From assembly GCA_032716605.1 (NCBI GenBank), contig JAVRFV010002311.1:2552492-2616491 (forward strand): 64,000 nt of DNA, in the 5' to 3' direction. Position numbers and translations under genes: made by a program. This document shows positions 11,327 through 22,571 of this stretch, one piece after another. The stretch is from Paralithodes platypus (taxonomy: Eukaryota > Arthropoda > Malacostraca > Decapoda > Lithodidae). The notes under the pieces are model-generated. The model worked only from the letters and a program-made list of their open reading frames with translations. It was not told the origin of the DNA and did no database searches. The stretch's first letter is position 1. Every line of letters starts with the position of its first letter.

Positions 11327-11851
11327 TTGTTGTTGTTGTTGTTCCCCAAACTGCCTGGCCGAACAGCCCCAAGGCCCTGAGCAAGGCCAAGGCCATAACC
11401 GAGCGGCCCCACAGAACCCTCCCCGTCGACCACAATAAAGCCTGGGTGACCGAAGCCACTCCATGGCGGGGAGCTGAGGAGGGTGCGGAAATGCCCGGGA
11501 AACCAAAGCCCCACCCAGGGCCCTGTGTCCCTCAGCAATTATGAAGAGAAAGTTGAGGGGCAAGGGAAAAATGTGACGCTTTGGCTTCCAATCTTGGTAG
11601 ATTGGGAGGTCAATCCACGTTAGAGACGCCGTCACTTGAGATCTAGAAAATATATAAGTAAAAGGAACAGTCAGAGTAAGCTATGGGTATGGCAGAGATT
11701 GCTCAGTTCTCACTCTGATAGACCAGCCCATCACCACATGACTAGAACCCAATCCTCTCAGCATCAGCTAGGAAAGGCCCTAGAAAGCCGCCTTTGGCGG
11801 GGGGATAGCTCCCCTATTTCAACCCTTTTCGGGGTTGGGCACCCGCCCAAC
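11327..11851 (-). mobile_element. SINE family S1, full-length copy
   Basis: About 525 bases on the minus strand. It starts GTTGGGCGGGTGCCC (plus end 11851) and ends with the conserved 3' block and a (GTT)n run, i.e. an AAC tail. CTAGTATCTGTGTTG flanks it at 11312-11326 and 11852-11866, a perfect 15-base duplication. Three more copies occur at 27868, 39742 and 46932. The open frames inside are not conserved as proteins between copies (frameshifts at every level), so the element is non-coding. The 3' end is shared with the LINE at 39.1-49.8 kb. Confidence 0.92.
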
Positions 11852-12111
11852 CTAGTATCTGTGTTGACAAAACAACCGTTTGCAAGCCTCTTTGTGCCTG
11901 AACCGCTTATCTCTCGCGTTTATTATAACCTCTAGTACATCTAGTGATAGGGATGGTTGGCCTGGTGGTAGCAATGAAGGAATTTCATGCTCAAAACACA
12001 GAGCAAAGACCAGTCCTGTCGGACGAAAGCGATTGAAATGCCTAGCCTAGACGATGTTAGCCTAGGCTAGGCTAAATATGACAATTATTTATAATAATAA
12101 TTATTTATAAT

Positions 12112-13002
12112 ATGGATGGAGTCATGAAAGAAATACTATCAAGAGCAGTGAATGTTGGTGTATCGCTGAAAAGGGAGGGAATTGAGTGGAAGCTACCTAT
12201 ACTGCTGTTTGCGGATGATACAGTTCTGATGAGTGATAATGAATGGGAGTTGCAGGGTCTGGTAAATGAGTTTGGAACAGTGTGCGAAAAACGGAATTTG
12301 AAGGTAAATACGGGGAAGAGCAAGGTTATGGTCTTCGAAAGGGGTGAAGTCACAGAGTGTGAGGTGAAGCTGAACGGTCAGGCTATGGAGATCGTCAACT
12401 CTTTTAAGTATCTGGGCAGTGTGTTGAGTAAAGATGGGACTATGGATGAAGAGGTGCGGGAGAGGGTACAACAGGGGAAGAGGGTTGTAGGAACGCTAAA
12501 AGCAGTAACAAGAAATAGGGTGGTCAGTATGGAAGTGAAGAAGTCCTTGCATGACAGTGTGGTAATCCCGACACTGACTTACGGAAGCGAAGCATGGACG
12601 TTGGTTGAGAGACTCAGACCAAGAGTGAGAGCAGTGGAAATGAATTACTTAAGGAGTGCGTGCGGAGTTACATGGAGGGATAGACAGACTAATGAGGAAG
12701 TAAGAAGGAGGTGTGGTGTGGAGGTAGATGTGCTGGAAAGTGTGAAAAGGAACAACTTGAGATGGTTCGGCCATATGGAACGTATGGAAAGCGAGAGAAT
12801 GACTAAGAGGGTGTACGAGAGCGAGGTGGAGGGACAGAGGGGGAGAGGTAGACCGAATATGAGGTGGAAGGATGGAGTGAGGAACTACATGAACGAAGGC
12901 GGTGCTGGTTGGGGGGAGGGGCGTCGACTGACTGGGGACAGAGGTGCATGGGGGCGGTTCGTTCGTGGCCACCCCTTCGGGGATCACGGCGTCAGGCAAT
13001 AG
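12112..13002 (+). CDS. Reverse transcriptase C-terminal half (RTE-like LINE)
   Basis: 296 codons, open. Contains the catalytic F-A-D-D box (residues about 31-34), FKYLGSVLSKDG, LTYGSEAWTL, LRWFGHMERM and a GRGRPNMRWKDG block: the order seen in RTE-like and related arthropod LINEs. Upstream fingers, first catalytic Asp and endonuclease are absent because of 5' truncation, so no function is expected. The first codon used belongs to the internal reading frame, not to a real start. Confidence 0.88.
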   Translation: MDGVMKEILSRAVNVGVSLKREGIEWKLPILLFADDTVLMSDNEWELQGLVNEFGTVCEKRNLKVNTGKSKVMVFERGEVTECEVKLNGQAMEIVNSFKYLGSVLSKDGTMDEEVRERVQQGKRVVGTLKAVTRNRVVSMEVKKSLHDSVVIPTLTYGSEAWTLVERLRPRVRAVEMNYLRSACGVTWRDRQTNEEVRRRCGVEVDVLESVKRNNLRWFGHMERMESERMTKRVYESEVEGQRGRGRPNMRWKDGVRNYMNEGGAGWGEGRRLTGDRGAWGRFVRGHPFGDHGVRQ

Positions 13003-13014
13003 ATAGATAGATAG
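12113..13014 (+). mobile_element. RTE-like LINE, 5'-truncated, GATA tail
   Basis: Inserted between ATTTATAATA at 12103-12112 and 13015-13024. Ends in (ATAG/GATA)n at 13001-13014. Nearly identical to the copies at 26068-27252 and 33405-34595, so transposition was recent. The coding frame runs from the truncation point to 13002 without a break. It covers the second half of the reverse transcriptase from the palm (LFADDTVLMSD) through thumb and the C-terminal block ending FGDHGVRQ. Confidence 0.92.
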
Positions 13015-13029
13015 ATTTATAATAAAATC

Positions 13030-14079
13030 TGTGTGGTAAGTAATCTTCTCATAATACGTATTTATACGTCTTTTCCTCATAATATGTATTTGGGGCGAAA
13101 TGGGTACTTGAGGGGTGGCTGGACGAATTTAGAACCTAGGCCTAGGCTAGGCCTAAACATTTTCGCATGATAGAAACAATGCCCCAATCTACAGTATTTA
13201 TGGTTAGGACTGTCATTTAGCCATGTCTACATTATTATTTACAATGCATAAGATTTAGGCCTAGGCTACTTGATGTAGCCTAGACAAAAAACATGTTTTC
13301 ATAGCTTAACACTGGGAAAAAGTGTGGTAATTGTTTAGATATTGGGCCTTTTTTTCTAGTTATTAAACACTTATTTTATGGTGTATTATATGATGCAGTA
13401 TAATGCATAAAATTTAATTTGTGTACAATAAAACATGTTTTCATAGGCAAAAAATAGAAAAAGACGCAAATTTTGGCATGAGCACGGAACCGATTGAATT
13501 TTCCCCATAAGAACAGTGCCCCGATCTTGGCTGTTTCAATCCTAGCTCTATTTCTGCGGAACCGATTAGCAGCTAGGATGGGGGCTCCACTGTAGTCACT
13601 TTCCTATAGGCTTTAATAATTACAAAATAGTTTCTAACTAGTAATAAATATTGTAACAAAAACTGGCTGCTAAAACATGAAGCAATGATATATATACAGT
13701 ATATGACAGATAGGGGGTGAAGTTACTAAGTCTCTAGTTCCATACAAATATGGAACCACCCAAAATACCCTAAGGAAGCCATTCCAGAGTCTAGATTTGG
13801 CGCTCTGGGGTCCTGTACGTACCATGAGGCTGAAATGTACCACACAGGATGAACGGTGGCCCAGATTTTACGTCATCTATCAGTCGCCCCTTATGACACG
13901 CAGTAAACATGTGGGGCATACTGTATTCTTATATTGCCTCTACCACATGGGTAGAGGCCCCCCTAACCTCCTCGGGGGTTAATAATACTTTTCTTAGATT
14001 TTATCTTAAGTAAACTATACAATATAGAGGTATAAGCAGGTCTAGTTAGATTGAAAGGAAACAAGATGAGTTGACCTAC
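13030..14079. other. Intron-like sequence, no gene recognised
   Basis: AT-rich, with several CCTAGGC-type palindromes (13133-13155, 13257-13280). The composition resembles 31800-32900 and 34780-34870. No exon or transposon identified. Confidence 0.4.
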
Positions 14080-14259
14080 CAGTATTTTGTGTAAAACTTT
14101 ATCAAGGTGTGTAGTGGTGCGACAGGTGGCAGCAATTGCCTTGATAGATGACACCCTCGCTGCCACCACTGGTTCCAGGTACTGATGCTCTACACTACCA
14201 CCATTACCACCACTTACACCACTCCATCTATCACCCAGCACCCTTACACACTCACTCAG
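14080..14259 (-). CDS. Exon 3 (of those seen) of unidentified minus-strand gene X
   Basis: 180 bases, exactly 60 codons in phase 0. The acceptor is 'ctttctttcag' (plus 14260-14270) and the donor GTAGGT (plus 14074-14079). It encodes a Gly/Ser-rich start (SGGNGGSVEHQYLEP) and a helical end (VSSIKAIAATCRTTTHLDKVLHKIL). With the two phase-0 exons upstream it forms one reading frame of about 165 residues, rich in Leu/Ala helices, as in HEAT-like or other alpha-solenoid proteins. I do not recognise the gene. Confidence 0.7.
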
Positions 14260-14354
14260 CTGAAAGAAAGCACATTTACCTGATTTTTGTCAAATTATAA
14301 TGTAAAACTTAAAAAATAAACAAACCAAAACAGGGACGACACAATATATAGACA

Positions 14355-14711
14355 AATAAATGATCTCCTTAACTGTACCTTAATTCCCATCCATTCATAC
14401 GCAGAAGACTCAACCTTACACTACTCCATTACTTTTTCAGAACGCCCAAGCCAGCAATCCCTCAACGACAAACGTAATGAAGCCATACAACTCTTAAATT
14501 CTGATCTAAATACTATTTCCAATTGGGGCAGAGAAAACCTTGTTAACTTTAATGCTTCCAAAACCCAATTTCTCCATCTATCTACCGTCAGGATCTCCCA
14601 GCGGACTATCCCTTATTCTTCAACAATACAAAAATCAACCCTTCATCTTCTCTCAATATTCTTGGTGTCTCTTTTTCTTCTGCTCTCATTTGGAAGGACC
14701 ACCAGTCTTTC
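14355..14711 (+). pseudogene. LINE reverse transcriptase fragment, YAED catalytic box
   Basis: A decayed non-LTR reverse-transcriptase palm: INDLLNCTL, then HSYAEDSTLHYS where the enzyme normally has Y-A-D-D, then NFNASKTQFLHLS and LSIFLVSLF (frame lost near the end). Bounded on the right by the CR1 3' end at 14712. A single change in the catalytic box (Asp to Glu) plus frame loss show that it is dead. Confidence 0.7.
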
Positions 14712-15624
14712 TTACAGTTTCTTACAGTAGATCCTCTGGAAAAAGGCAAACTATGCCTGTGTATCCAGCTCAATACCAGTACTTGCACTGCTGCGGTCGT
14801 TCACGGTGTTGGCGGCGGCGGTAGCAGACGCAACATTTTTACTATTCTGTATTTTTGTTTTATAATCAAACTTCAAATCTTGTCTTCCCCATGCTTTATC
14901 AAGATTACTTTCAAACTCCCGTATTGATTCGGAATCGACTACATACTGGGGCAGTGCGTTCCACTCATTTACCACTCTATCACAAAATGAGTTCTTTGCC
15001 TTCTCAAGCCTATTTCTTTCTTTGTAAATTTTCTTAGAGTGTCCTCTCGTTCTTGTTCCCTCCCGCATCAAGAAGATACCTTCACACACATCCTCATCGT
15101 ACTTTCCCGACACTATCTTAAAAGTCTCTATCATATCCCCTCTCTTTCTCCTATATGCCAGTGTCGGAAGCCCCAGTGTCCTCAACCTCTGCTCATAGCC
15201 CGCGTTCTTCAACGTTGGTACCAGCTTGCTAGCTCTCCTCTGCACTTTCTCCACTGCTTCTATATCCTTTACCATATATGGAGCCCACACCTGGTTCGCA
15301 TATTCCAGGTGCGGCCTAACCAGCGCTGTATAGAGATTCCTGAAGATTTCTTCGTCAAGTGACACAAATGTCCTCCTTATCAGCCCTACAATTCTATTGG
15401 CTTTGTTTATCTTTTCCGCTAAATGTTCTGAGAAATTTAACTTATTGTCTATCACTACTCCTATATCCTTTTCTGCACTCACTTCCTCCATCGCTTCATA
15501 CATACTGTATCCTACCTTGTCTATCTTGCTGGTCCCAATCCGCATGTACTTGCATTTTTTTGGATGAAAAGGCATTAACCAATGCTCAGACCATCCCTTC
15601 ATGCCCTCCACATCTCCTTGAAGC
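14712..15624 (-). mobile_element. CR1-clade LINE, 5'-truncated
   Basis: Encodes 286 codons (14751-15611, minus) of CR1 reverse-transcriptase thumb and C-terminus: MPFHPKKCKYMRIG, EKDIGVVIDNKLNFSEH, LVRPHLEYANQVWAP, VEKVQRRASKLVP, and VVNEWNALPQYVVDSESIREFE. The 3' end carries short direct repeats of CTGTAAGAAA (plus 14713-14730), the kind of tail CR1 elements use. Truncated just after the palm, so it lacks endonuclease and catalytic Asp residues. Related 3' ends occur at 52520-52860 and 57448-57560. Confidence 0.9.
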
Positions 15625-15699
15625 TAAGTCTTGCTAAGACAGCCTCCCAGAAGCTGGGTGTGCTCAACCTATAGCGAGTGCCTCCCCCATAATTGAAAG

Positions 15700-16100
15700 A
15701 GTGACAGGGCCAAAATCAAGGGACATTCGAGCCAAAATGCCTGGACACACAGAGTTTGAAGCAATTTAAGTCATAGGAAGCGGGAAAAACTGATTCTGGG
15801 AGAGTGTTCCAGAGCTCAGCTGTTGAGTAGAAGAAAGTTTGAGAGTAACGTTTCACTCTTGGGTTGGAGAGTTGCACAGAGTAGGGGTGGGATTGAGTTG
15901 CAAGACGGGTACCACGTGCCCTACGTAAAGGAGGTGGTATGCACTGGGATAGCTCTGAGGAACACTGATTATTATAGTAGCGATAGAATAGCGAGAGATG
16001 CAACATTGCGGCGGAGAGAGAGAGATTGCAGAGAGTTGGTGAGTGGACGGGAGTTAATGATACGAAAGGCCTTCCTTTCAACTTTGTCTAGGAGAGCCCT
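15700..16100 (-). pseudogene. C-terminal fragment of a non-LTR retrotransposon (family E)
   Basis: The minus frame 15716-16081 gives LSLFYRYYNNQCSSEL, ARGTRLATQSHPYSVQL, RVKRYSQTFFYSTAELWNTLPESVFP and CFKLCVSRHF. This is a conserved C-terminus of animal LINE ORF2 proteins (after the reverse transcriptase). Degenerate relatives sit at 20520-20740, 35890-36020, 36170-36350 and 53585-53870. Confidence 0.7.
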
Positions 16101-16204
16101 CAATCACATAGAAAAAAAAAAAATCAAAATCACTATGTGGAAATAACGTTTTAGCAAAATATAATTTTGAAATAAATGAACACAAAACCATCACATGAGC
16201 AAGT

Positions 16205-16275
16205 TAATCTGTTCGAACCCAGGATGCTCACACCGAAAATCAACACCTTATGCATCGCACCACGTTATTGAGAGA
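16205..16275 (-). repeat. tRNA-like sequence
   Basis: Minus-strand B box GGTTCGAAC (plus 'gttcgaacccagg', 16212) with an A-box-like 'gtggtgcgatgcat' about 45 bases away. The stems are incomplete. Probably a tRNA-derived SINE head. Confidence 0.35.
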
Positions 16276-16373
16276 GAGAGAATGTTTTTTGGGGGGAACA
16301 TAACTGTGGAAGGTAGAGAGACAATTATTTACCGTTTTCTACCCAACCTATAAAATAATAATAGCAGTAATAC

Positions 16374-16454
16374 CTTGAAGTACTTAGGAAGAGGCAGGAC
16401 CGTGAGTAGTGTTATCAGTGTGGACAGAGCTGCAGCGGTCATGTCAACACGAAA
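16374..16454 (-). CDS. Exon 2 (of those seen) of unidentified gene X
   Basis: 81 bases, 27 codons, phase 0 at both ends. The acceptor is 'tgttcctttcag' (plus 16455-16466) and the donor is GTATTA (plus 16368-16373). The product FRVDMTAAALSTLITLLTVL is a hydrophobic helix followed by PLPKYFK. It lies between exons that also end in phase 0, so the three join without a shift. The function is unknown; an alpha-solenoid repeat is the best structural guess. Confidence 0.65.
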
Positions 16455-16600
16455 CTGAAAGGAACACACAACATTACACTACATTAGGCATGAAAAGTAT
16501 AAACAAAATGTACTACAGTACTATGTATGTATGTGTGTACAGTATATACTCAGGCACAATCCCCACTTTTCCTTTTTTTTTGGGGGGGGGGGGGACTGAA

Positions 16601-16778
16601 GACAGAGCCCGAATAGGGACAACATAACAGAAAACAATGAACACACAAAAACAAAATACAAATTCACACACATCTAGGTCATCCAGAAGAAGACCCAGAG
16701 ACCAGGGTCACCAAGGTCCTTCCAGCACTTCCCCGGCCCCTGACCACCTGGAGAGGTTCTGATCTCAGCAGGCAGGTA
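16601..16778 (-). repeat. Dispersed repeat S2, minus copy
   Basis: Reverse complement of the S2 blocks ('gacagagcccgaatagg', 'cacacacatctaggtc', 'gatctcagcagg'). It begins only about 12 bases beyond the donor of the neighbouring exon at 16796, so this insertion sits almost on a splice site. Confidence 0.65.
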
Positions 16779-16795
16779 GTGTGGACTGACCTTAC

Positions 16796-17031
16796 CTGTA
16801 GCTGTACTTGTGGTAGTGTGGACTCTGCCAGAACCTGTTTGAAGGTGTCTTGTAGCAGGTGGCACCGACCGGGGGTAAACAAGGCACCATATAGTGTTAG
16901 CAGCTCATACAGTGCTTGGTACCTGTACACACGCAATTCATCCAGAAATTCATCATAAAGAAATGTACTGTTGGTGACATGATGGACTTCGAGAGCTCTA
17001 CTCAACGCCAGTCTATAGATTGGAAACCGCA
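16796..17031 (-). CDS. Exon 1 (of those seen) of unidentified gene X
   Basis: Donor GTAAGG (plus 16790-16795). The acceptor is either after 'aaacatag' (exon from 17031) or after 'aatctatag' (exon from 17012). Encodes LALSRALEVHHVTNSTFLYDEFLDEL, then RYQALYELLTLYGALF and LLQDTFKQVLAESTLPQVQLQ, ending on a codon boundary. Mostly helical, charged-hydrophobic pattern. Forms one frame with the exons at 16374 and 14080. I cannot name the gene; a search with the three joined exons would be decisive. Confidence 0.65.
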
Positions 17032-17230
17032 CTATGTTTAGGGATGCGTGGGAAATTTCTAGCAGTTAAAATAACAAAGATACGGTAGCCTAGGCCTAGA
17101 CGTTTTTCGGCCAGATCGCCCGGATACGACCTCCATCCTTTGGTAAGGCAGCCCGGGTAGGAAGGGTTAATACCACAAATTTTCTGAGTGTTTTTTATAA
17201 AATAAATTGTTCATTTGCATCAATATACTG

Positions 17231-17520
17231 TACAGTCAGGCCTGCCAATACGCGAATCACCTTATACGCGAGGGGGGGGTCGAATCATACCCAAAATTTT
17301 GAAAACGCGAAGTGAACTTCTAAAATGCGTTTCCGGAGCCGATATAGGGGCAATTCCGGGGAGTCTGCCTAGTACGCTAGCCCGCCCCGCCATTCCGCGC
17401 ATGGAGCTGCCAAATCTTGGCTGCGGTTGACCTACTCAAGGAAAGCTTTCGGTCAATGGAAGAGTGCCCTGTGAGAAAACAAGAAGTCCTCCACAGAGTG
17501 TGTTACGACTGGGGTTTAAA
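17231..17520 (+). mobile_element. Internally deleted Tigger/pogo derivative
   Basis: The left terminus CAGTCAGGCCTGCCAATACG and the next ~200 bases follow the left end of the Tigger element at 54790 (including 'cgaatcatacccaaaa'). The text then jumps to 'gtgccctgtgagaa', which in the full element is in the C-terminal coding region (about 56785). So one left end was joined to a late internal piece; the right terminus is not seen. Confidence 0.75.
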
Positions 17521-18780
17521 TATATCAGGGCTCTTATTCATTGGACTAGTAATGGCATAAATGCTACAACGGAAAGCGCTAGATCCAACCTCTGATGTAT
17601 ATTCCCAGTGAACAAAGAACACAAATACTCTACAGAGTTCTATATGCAATAATAGGCTATCAAACTCTCAATAAATGTGCGTCTACTCTAGGCTTAATGT
17701 TATGTGAAAACAGCCTATTACTACCTATAACCGAAGGTGCTTGGTTATGGTATGCAAAGTAAGGTGGTAAGAGAAGTTACAGCTTACGTTACTTTAATCA
17801 ATAAATGTCAGGCACTCCTGCATGAAAGAAAGTGCACTAAAGTCCTTCAACACTAACAAGGAATCTTCTTTAAATGTTAGATGCTATAAAGATGCTCGTA
17901 TCGGAAATGGAACCCAAAAAGGCAGGCAGCGGAACAATGCTCGTGAAGGCTATGCACACAAAAAGGCAGAATATATAATGCAGTCGGGGCCAAGAATATC
18001 CTAAACGCTACAACAATAATAATCGCCACGACAATGCAGTATTCCTATCAACAAAAAGAGCCTAAGTCGTTTGTCTCCATACATCAAACTAGGCTGCGAA
18101 ATGCTTGTGTAATCATAAATGGGTATGCATAAAAAGAGTAATTAGGTTAATATACTTAATGTCTACGGTGACTGATAAAGTCTAGCTAGAGTCAATGATA
18201 CGAGATACTGGTGCGCATGGCATGCCGCATAGCCTAGTGCAAATCTCAAGTCTGTGCGTCAAATATTACGTTATAGGGAAGGGTAGCTCTCTTGAGAAAC
18301 CTTAATACCGAAGTATTAAGCGTTCTCCTGGCGTACCTCAAAGACAAACAACGAGCTTAGAACAGTGCAGAATGGTATAGGCAAAAAGCCCTCATTCGTG
18401 CATGCTCTACGCTCAATGGCACACAGACTAGAATTTACTCAATCAACTCCAGTTCTCAGGTATGTCGTGCAGCTTTTTCCTAAAGCCAGCACTCATAGGA
18501 AACAATACCTTATAATATCCGACCCCTAGTCTAGCATTATCTAATCCAGCAGAACACTAATAATTAAAGGAAGCGGTACTAAACAATATGAATGCCAACC
18601 AATGCTTCGTGATCAACTTATCTTAACACTAACATACATGGGTTATATCAGACCTTAACGCACAATACAACTGGCCAGCATGAAGCTGATTTTGCAGAGT
18701 TAACCAGAGGGGGTATAATATTACTAAAAGGTGGTGAAAGATATGAAAAAAGAGAGAGGTAGGCAGAGGAAAAGATTCTC
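17521..18780. other. Non-coding stretch, no recognised feature
   Basis: Mixed sequence with no open frame that resembles a protein, no inverted ends and no match to the other repeat families of this window. Probably intron or intergenic. Confidence 0.45.
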
Positions 18781-18782
18781 AG

Positions 18783-19265
18783 GTGTGGAGCATACATACA
18801 TACATACATAAAATTTTAAGACTGAGTGTTCCACACATAAGTGCAGTTTCAGTCTCTTGTCCTAATGGCGGCGTTCCAGGCAACCCTGTTAAGGGCTGCT
18901 TCATTTGTCAAGTTCTTGGATTTGAGATCGGCGCGTATAGTCCGATCCTAGGTCTTCCTCGGTCCACCCCTTGGTGCAGCTCCCTCCACAATCACAGACC
19001 TGCATTTTTTCACCCAATTTTGTTCATCCATTCTCTCCACATGTCCATACCATCCCAGTCTACTTGTACGCATCACCTCGCTAATACTCTTTATACCTAA
19101 ACGTCTCCTCAGCTCAACATTTGTTATTCTATCCTGTAGCCTGGCCCCACACATCCATCTCACCATTCTCATCTCATTACGCTCCATTCTGTTGACATCC
19201 TCTACTTTAGCGGCCCATGTTTCTGAAGCATACGTCATTGCACTTCTAACACATGAGGCATAGGA
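18783..19265 (-). mobile_element. LINE family D, 5'-truncated copy
   Basis: The minus frame (18948-19238) MTYASETWAAKVEDVNRMERNEMRMVRWMCG ... is nearly identical to the C-terminus of the LINE at 61325-62296. The 3' UTR runs to a (CATA)n, i.e. TATG tail at 18790-18811. Target duplication not resolved. Confidence 0.85.
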
Positions 19266-19269
19266 CAGG

Positions 19270-20500
19270 TAGCAAGGGATAAAGATGAATGCGTTCTAGA
19301 AACCAGATCTGAGGGAGAGAGTGGCGAGGAACTGTATATATACTCGCACTAGCTCGAGGCGCGTGGGAAAGAAGCGGTTTAATTGGTGGCTGTAGTGATA
19401 GTGATGATAAATGGACTAAAAGGATGTGTCCTTAAAATGTACTCCTCGTAAACTGAGAATTAAACGACCTACAATGATTGAAGATGTGAGAAATATGAGA
19501 TGTGTATATAATTAGACCCTTAGTGCTCTCTGACCTTTAAAGAATGTGATGATACGAAAGTCGCATTTCTGCCATAATTTATAATCTCTCACTCTACTCA
19601 CATTTATCTCTCTATTTGTTTTCTATCGGAGAATGTATCTAAGCTACTTAATCTGACTGGATTTTAGTCTTAGTGTGCAACATGAGCTTATACAGAGATC
19701 ATAAGCGCAAGAACCATTTTTACATGAGCGGCTTAGTTTTTTTGCTACATCGATAATTTATTAATATCGGTAATTCTAGTTTAGAAAAGTTAGTAAATTA
19801 AATATAGTATATTATGCAAGAAGGAGGACAGGATAAATCTCTAACCATGAATAAATATTAAAAATATAATTAATACTACTTACTTACTTGTATAAATTAA
19901 TGATTTGGAAAGGAAACTTGAAAATTACTGAAGAAAGAAATAATATACAGGCAGAATAATCCCCATAAGAATGCAAATACTGAAACTATCTTGAGCAACA
20001 CTTCGTTTTCAATCCACTATGCAAGATGCCACTCAACAGAGCCACACGCCCACCTGTTGGCTCGTCCTATATGGGTGAAGGAAGGCTTGGTACGTCCTAC
20101 TCTACATCCAAGTGCAATCCCAACATTTTTAGAAATCTTTTCCGTCCTCTGATATGCCTTTCCGACGACATATGACGTGATTTTGAGCCGATTAGGGATA
20201 CTTTTAAAGCCTTTGACAAATTTTACCATCGGGGTATTTAGAAATCTTTAGAATACGTTGACCTCAGCAGCTGTTGAGTTGACTGAAGATATTCATTCCT
20301 GTTCTTCTGACTCTGTTCAGATGCTTAGAAGGTTCCAACGATTTTATGCAGTTTAAGTTTTTTGCAATACATACAGTATTACTCAGAGAAGGTTTATTAT
20401 TTACCTATGTTCGGTTTTGTACAGACTTCTTTCTCATTTTAATTTTCTGCTGGTCTGGCCAGAGTTTTATTTTATTTTTATTTTTTATTTACAGTATTTA
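19270..20500. other. Unclassified repeat-bearing non-coding stretch
   Basis: Segments 19440-19510 and 20265-20335 recur, in the same order, at 38420-38530 and 38640-38710 ('gagaattaaacgacct', 'gaagatgtgagaaatatgag', 'ctgactctgttcagatgc'). They are therefore parts of one dispersed element of unknown type. No gene recognised. Confidence 0.4.
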
Positions 20501-20519
20501 TTTTTTCTGTGATGAGGGG

Positions 20520-20740
20520 AGCCAAAAGGCAAGTTGTGACGAGTGTCTCAGTTGAAAGAATGACAGGGCCACACAATAAAGGAATGTTCAAGCCAAAAAG
20601 TCTGGACACACAGACAGAGTTTGAAGCAATTTAAAGTCATAGGATGAGGGAAATATGGATTTTAGGTCCTGAGCTCAGCTGTTGAATAGAAGAAAGATTG
20701 GGAGTATCTCTTGGTTGGAGAGTTATGACGATTATTATAA
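20520..20740 (-). pseudogene. Decayed C-terminus of LINE family E
   Basis: Tracks the sequence of 15690-15870 ('gaatgacagggcc', 'gtctggacacacag', 'tttgaagcaattta', 'gagctcagctgttgaatagaagaa') but without an intact frame. Confidence 0.6.
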
Positions 20741-21139
20741 TTCACGGGAATATATGTATGTGACTTTGTTTGTTTTTATTCCGTAATACATTGCTTTCTT
20801 TATTAACCCAGTGAGACCCAGCGTCGCACGTGTTGCGTCGGCAGTGTTTGATCACCAACTCCCAGCGACGCATCACGTGCGTCCGACATATAAAAAACAC
20901 TTACGTGGCTCGTAAGGTAGGAAATGGCGGGAGAATAGGAGGGGGAGGTACCGTAGTGTGTGTGGGAGCCGGGCCAGTAGGTGTGAGCGGGCCGAGACAG
21001 CCGTGCGGCTGGTGGTGGTGGGCTTAGTGGGGATAGTTTACACCCTTAGTTCACCGCCACTTTGAACCTTCATTACTCCGGTCGTATGGGAGCTAGAGGC
21101 TTGAGATTTATGTGAGACACTCCTTAGGATGTATGCCGT

Positions 21140-21420
21140 ACAATGTCATACTCAGTTTTTACCCTAGTGCTCCCGGGCGGGTGGTCATGCGGGGGAGACA
21201 AACTATTGAAACCCCCCCCCGCCCCCCAAATGACCGAAATGAGTTTCTTTTTATTTTTGTCTTCATTTCTCACCATTCTCTTCCATTTTGGCTCAACAAA
21301 TTTTTTTGAGGCCCCCCCCCCCCCAAACAAAAATGTCCGAGGTGATTTTTTTTTTTTTTTTTCATTTCTCATCCTTGTCTTCCATTTTAGCAAACAAACA
21401 AAATAAGTGAAAATGGCTTG
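21140..21420. repeat. Degenerate direct duplication with C- and T-runs
   Basis: Two related ~110-base halves: each has a poly-C run (21209-21226; 21311-21324), a T-rich part, then 'catttctca(c/t)c...tct(t)tccatttt'. Simple-sequence rich and non-coding. Confidence 0.5.
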
Positions 21421-21582
21421 GGACTGGGGTGAACAAAATATTATAACTAGCCGGGGCTCAACGGGTTAAGGTCCTACTCCAGAATTCACATCAAGAAAAT
21501 AAAAATACGCTATGGAGAGACAAGATCTTTAATTGTCCTAAACAACACAATCTAAAAAAAATATAGACACTATAAACTATAA

Positions 21583-21607
21583 ACTCGAGACAGAGCCCGA
21601 ACAGGAA

Positions 21608-21645
<38 letters not shown>

Positions 21646-21753
21646 CACACACATCTAGGTCGCCCAGAAGACCTAGAGACCCAGGCCCATTTGTGGTCCC
21701 CAGCAAAAGATTCCCAGGTCCCATACCTCCCAGAGATCCGGTCTCAGCAGGCA
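21583..21753 (-). repeat. Dispersed repeat S2 with long A-run, minus copy
   Basis: Carries the reverse complements of the S2 blocks (GAGACAGAGCCCGAACAGG, ACACACATCTAGGTC, GGTCTCAGCAGGCAT) and an internal run of about 33 A (21611-21643). Confidence 0.65.
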
Positions 21754-22571
21754 TACACTTAGGGAAGCTATCTATGCCTCTTCAAGTCCGCTCACCTAGC
21801 ATTAATCTAGATATTTTTTTGTTTTCCCTCCCAGTTTCTAAGCATGTACTCTCCATGTGATATCCTGGGAGAATCACATGCTTTCACTAATTTAATTTGG
21901 GTTTATTGAACGATGTTAACCCCTGTACCATAGAAACTAGCATAAATGTACCCCCAGTCCCAAGCAATGTGGCCAAAATGGCTTCAGAGGCAAGATATAA
22001 CAACTTCCGACCTCAAAAGATGGAGGAAACTGCCTCTCCCAGCATGTGGGGGCTTGGATATAAGCTGAGAGAGAAGTGTTGCTAAGGTCTTAGAGCAATG
22101 TTCAAGCTGCCTGATACTAGCAGTTAAGGATCGTATATTACTGACGGCTGGCAGCTGTCGCTGGGACTGGGGAGTGATTTATCTACTGACGGCTCTCTGC
22201 AATCGCTGATACTGATAATAAATATAACATAACATATATACTACTACTGTTTCAGTTTGTATGTCTGCTTAGCATTTATGAACTTCTTTCTAGACCGAAA
22301 CTCGCAAGATATTATGCAGTGCAGTACTAAAAACTAGGAGTGCTTCCCTTCCACTTTATATTAGAGCTCAGTGCAAGAAGTGTGAGATGTAAACACCACA
22401 GCACACACAGCGCTTGGCCTTGTGAACGGCTGCACCAGAGAAGTGTTAGTTAAGTATACATCACATTAGATAGACAGATATATAATGGATATGTGGTGAC
22501 TATGAAATAATGGAAAGTACTTTAAGATAACAAACAAAGATAGCTAACATCTAATGCTAATGTACGACAGG

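Noticed and set aside
20017..20229. 70-residue minus ORF (VGKAYQRTEKISKNVGIAL...)
   Set aside because: Looks protein-like, but no recognisable domain, and part of its DNA recurs at 31985-32025 in a non-coding context; most likely repeat sequence.
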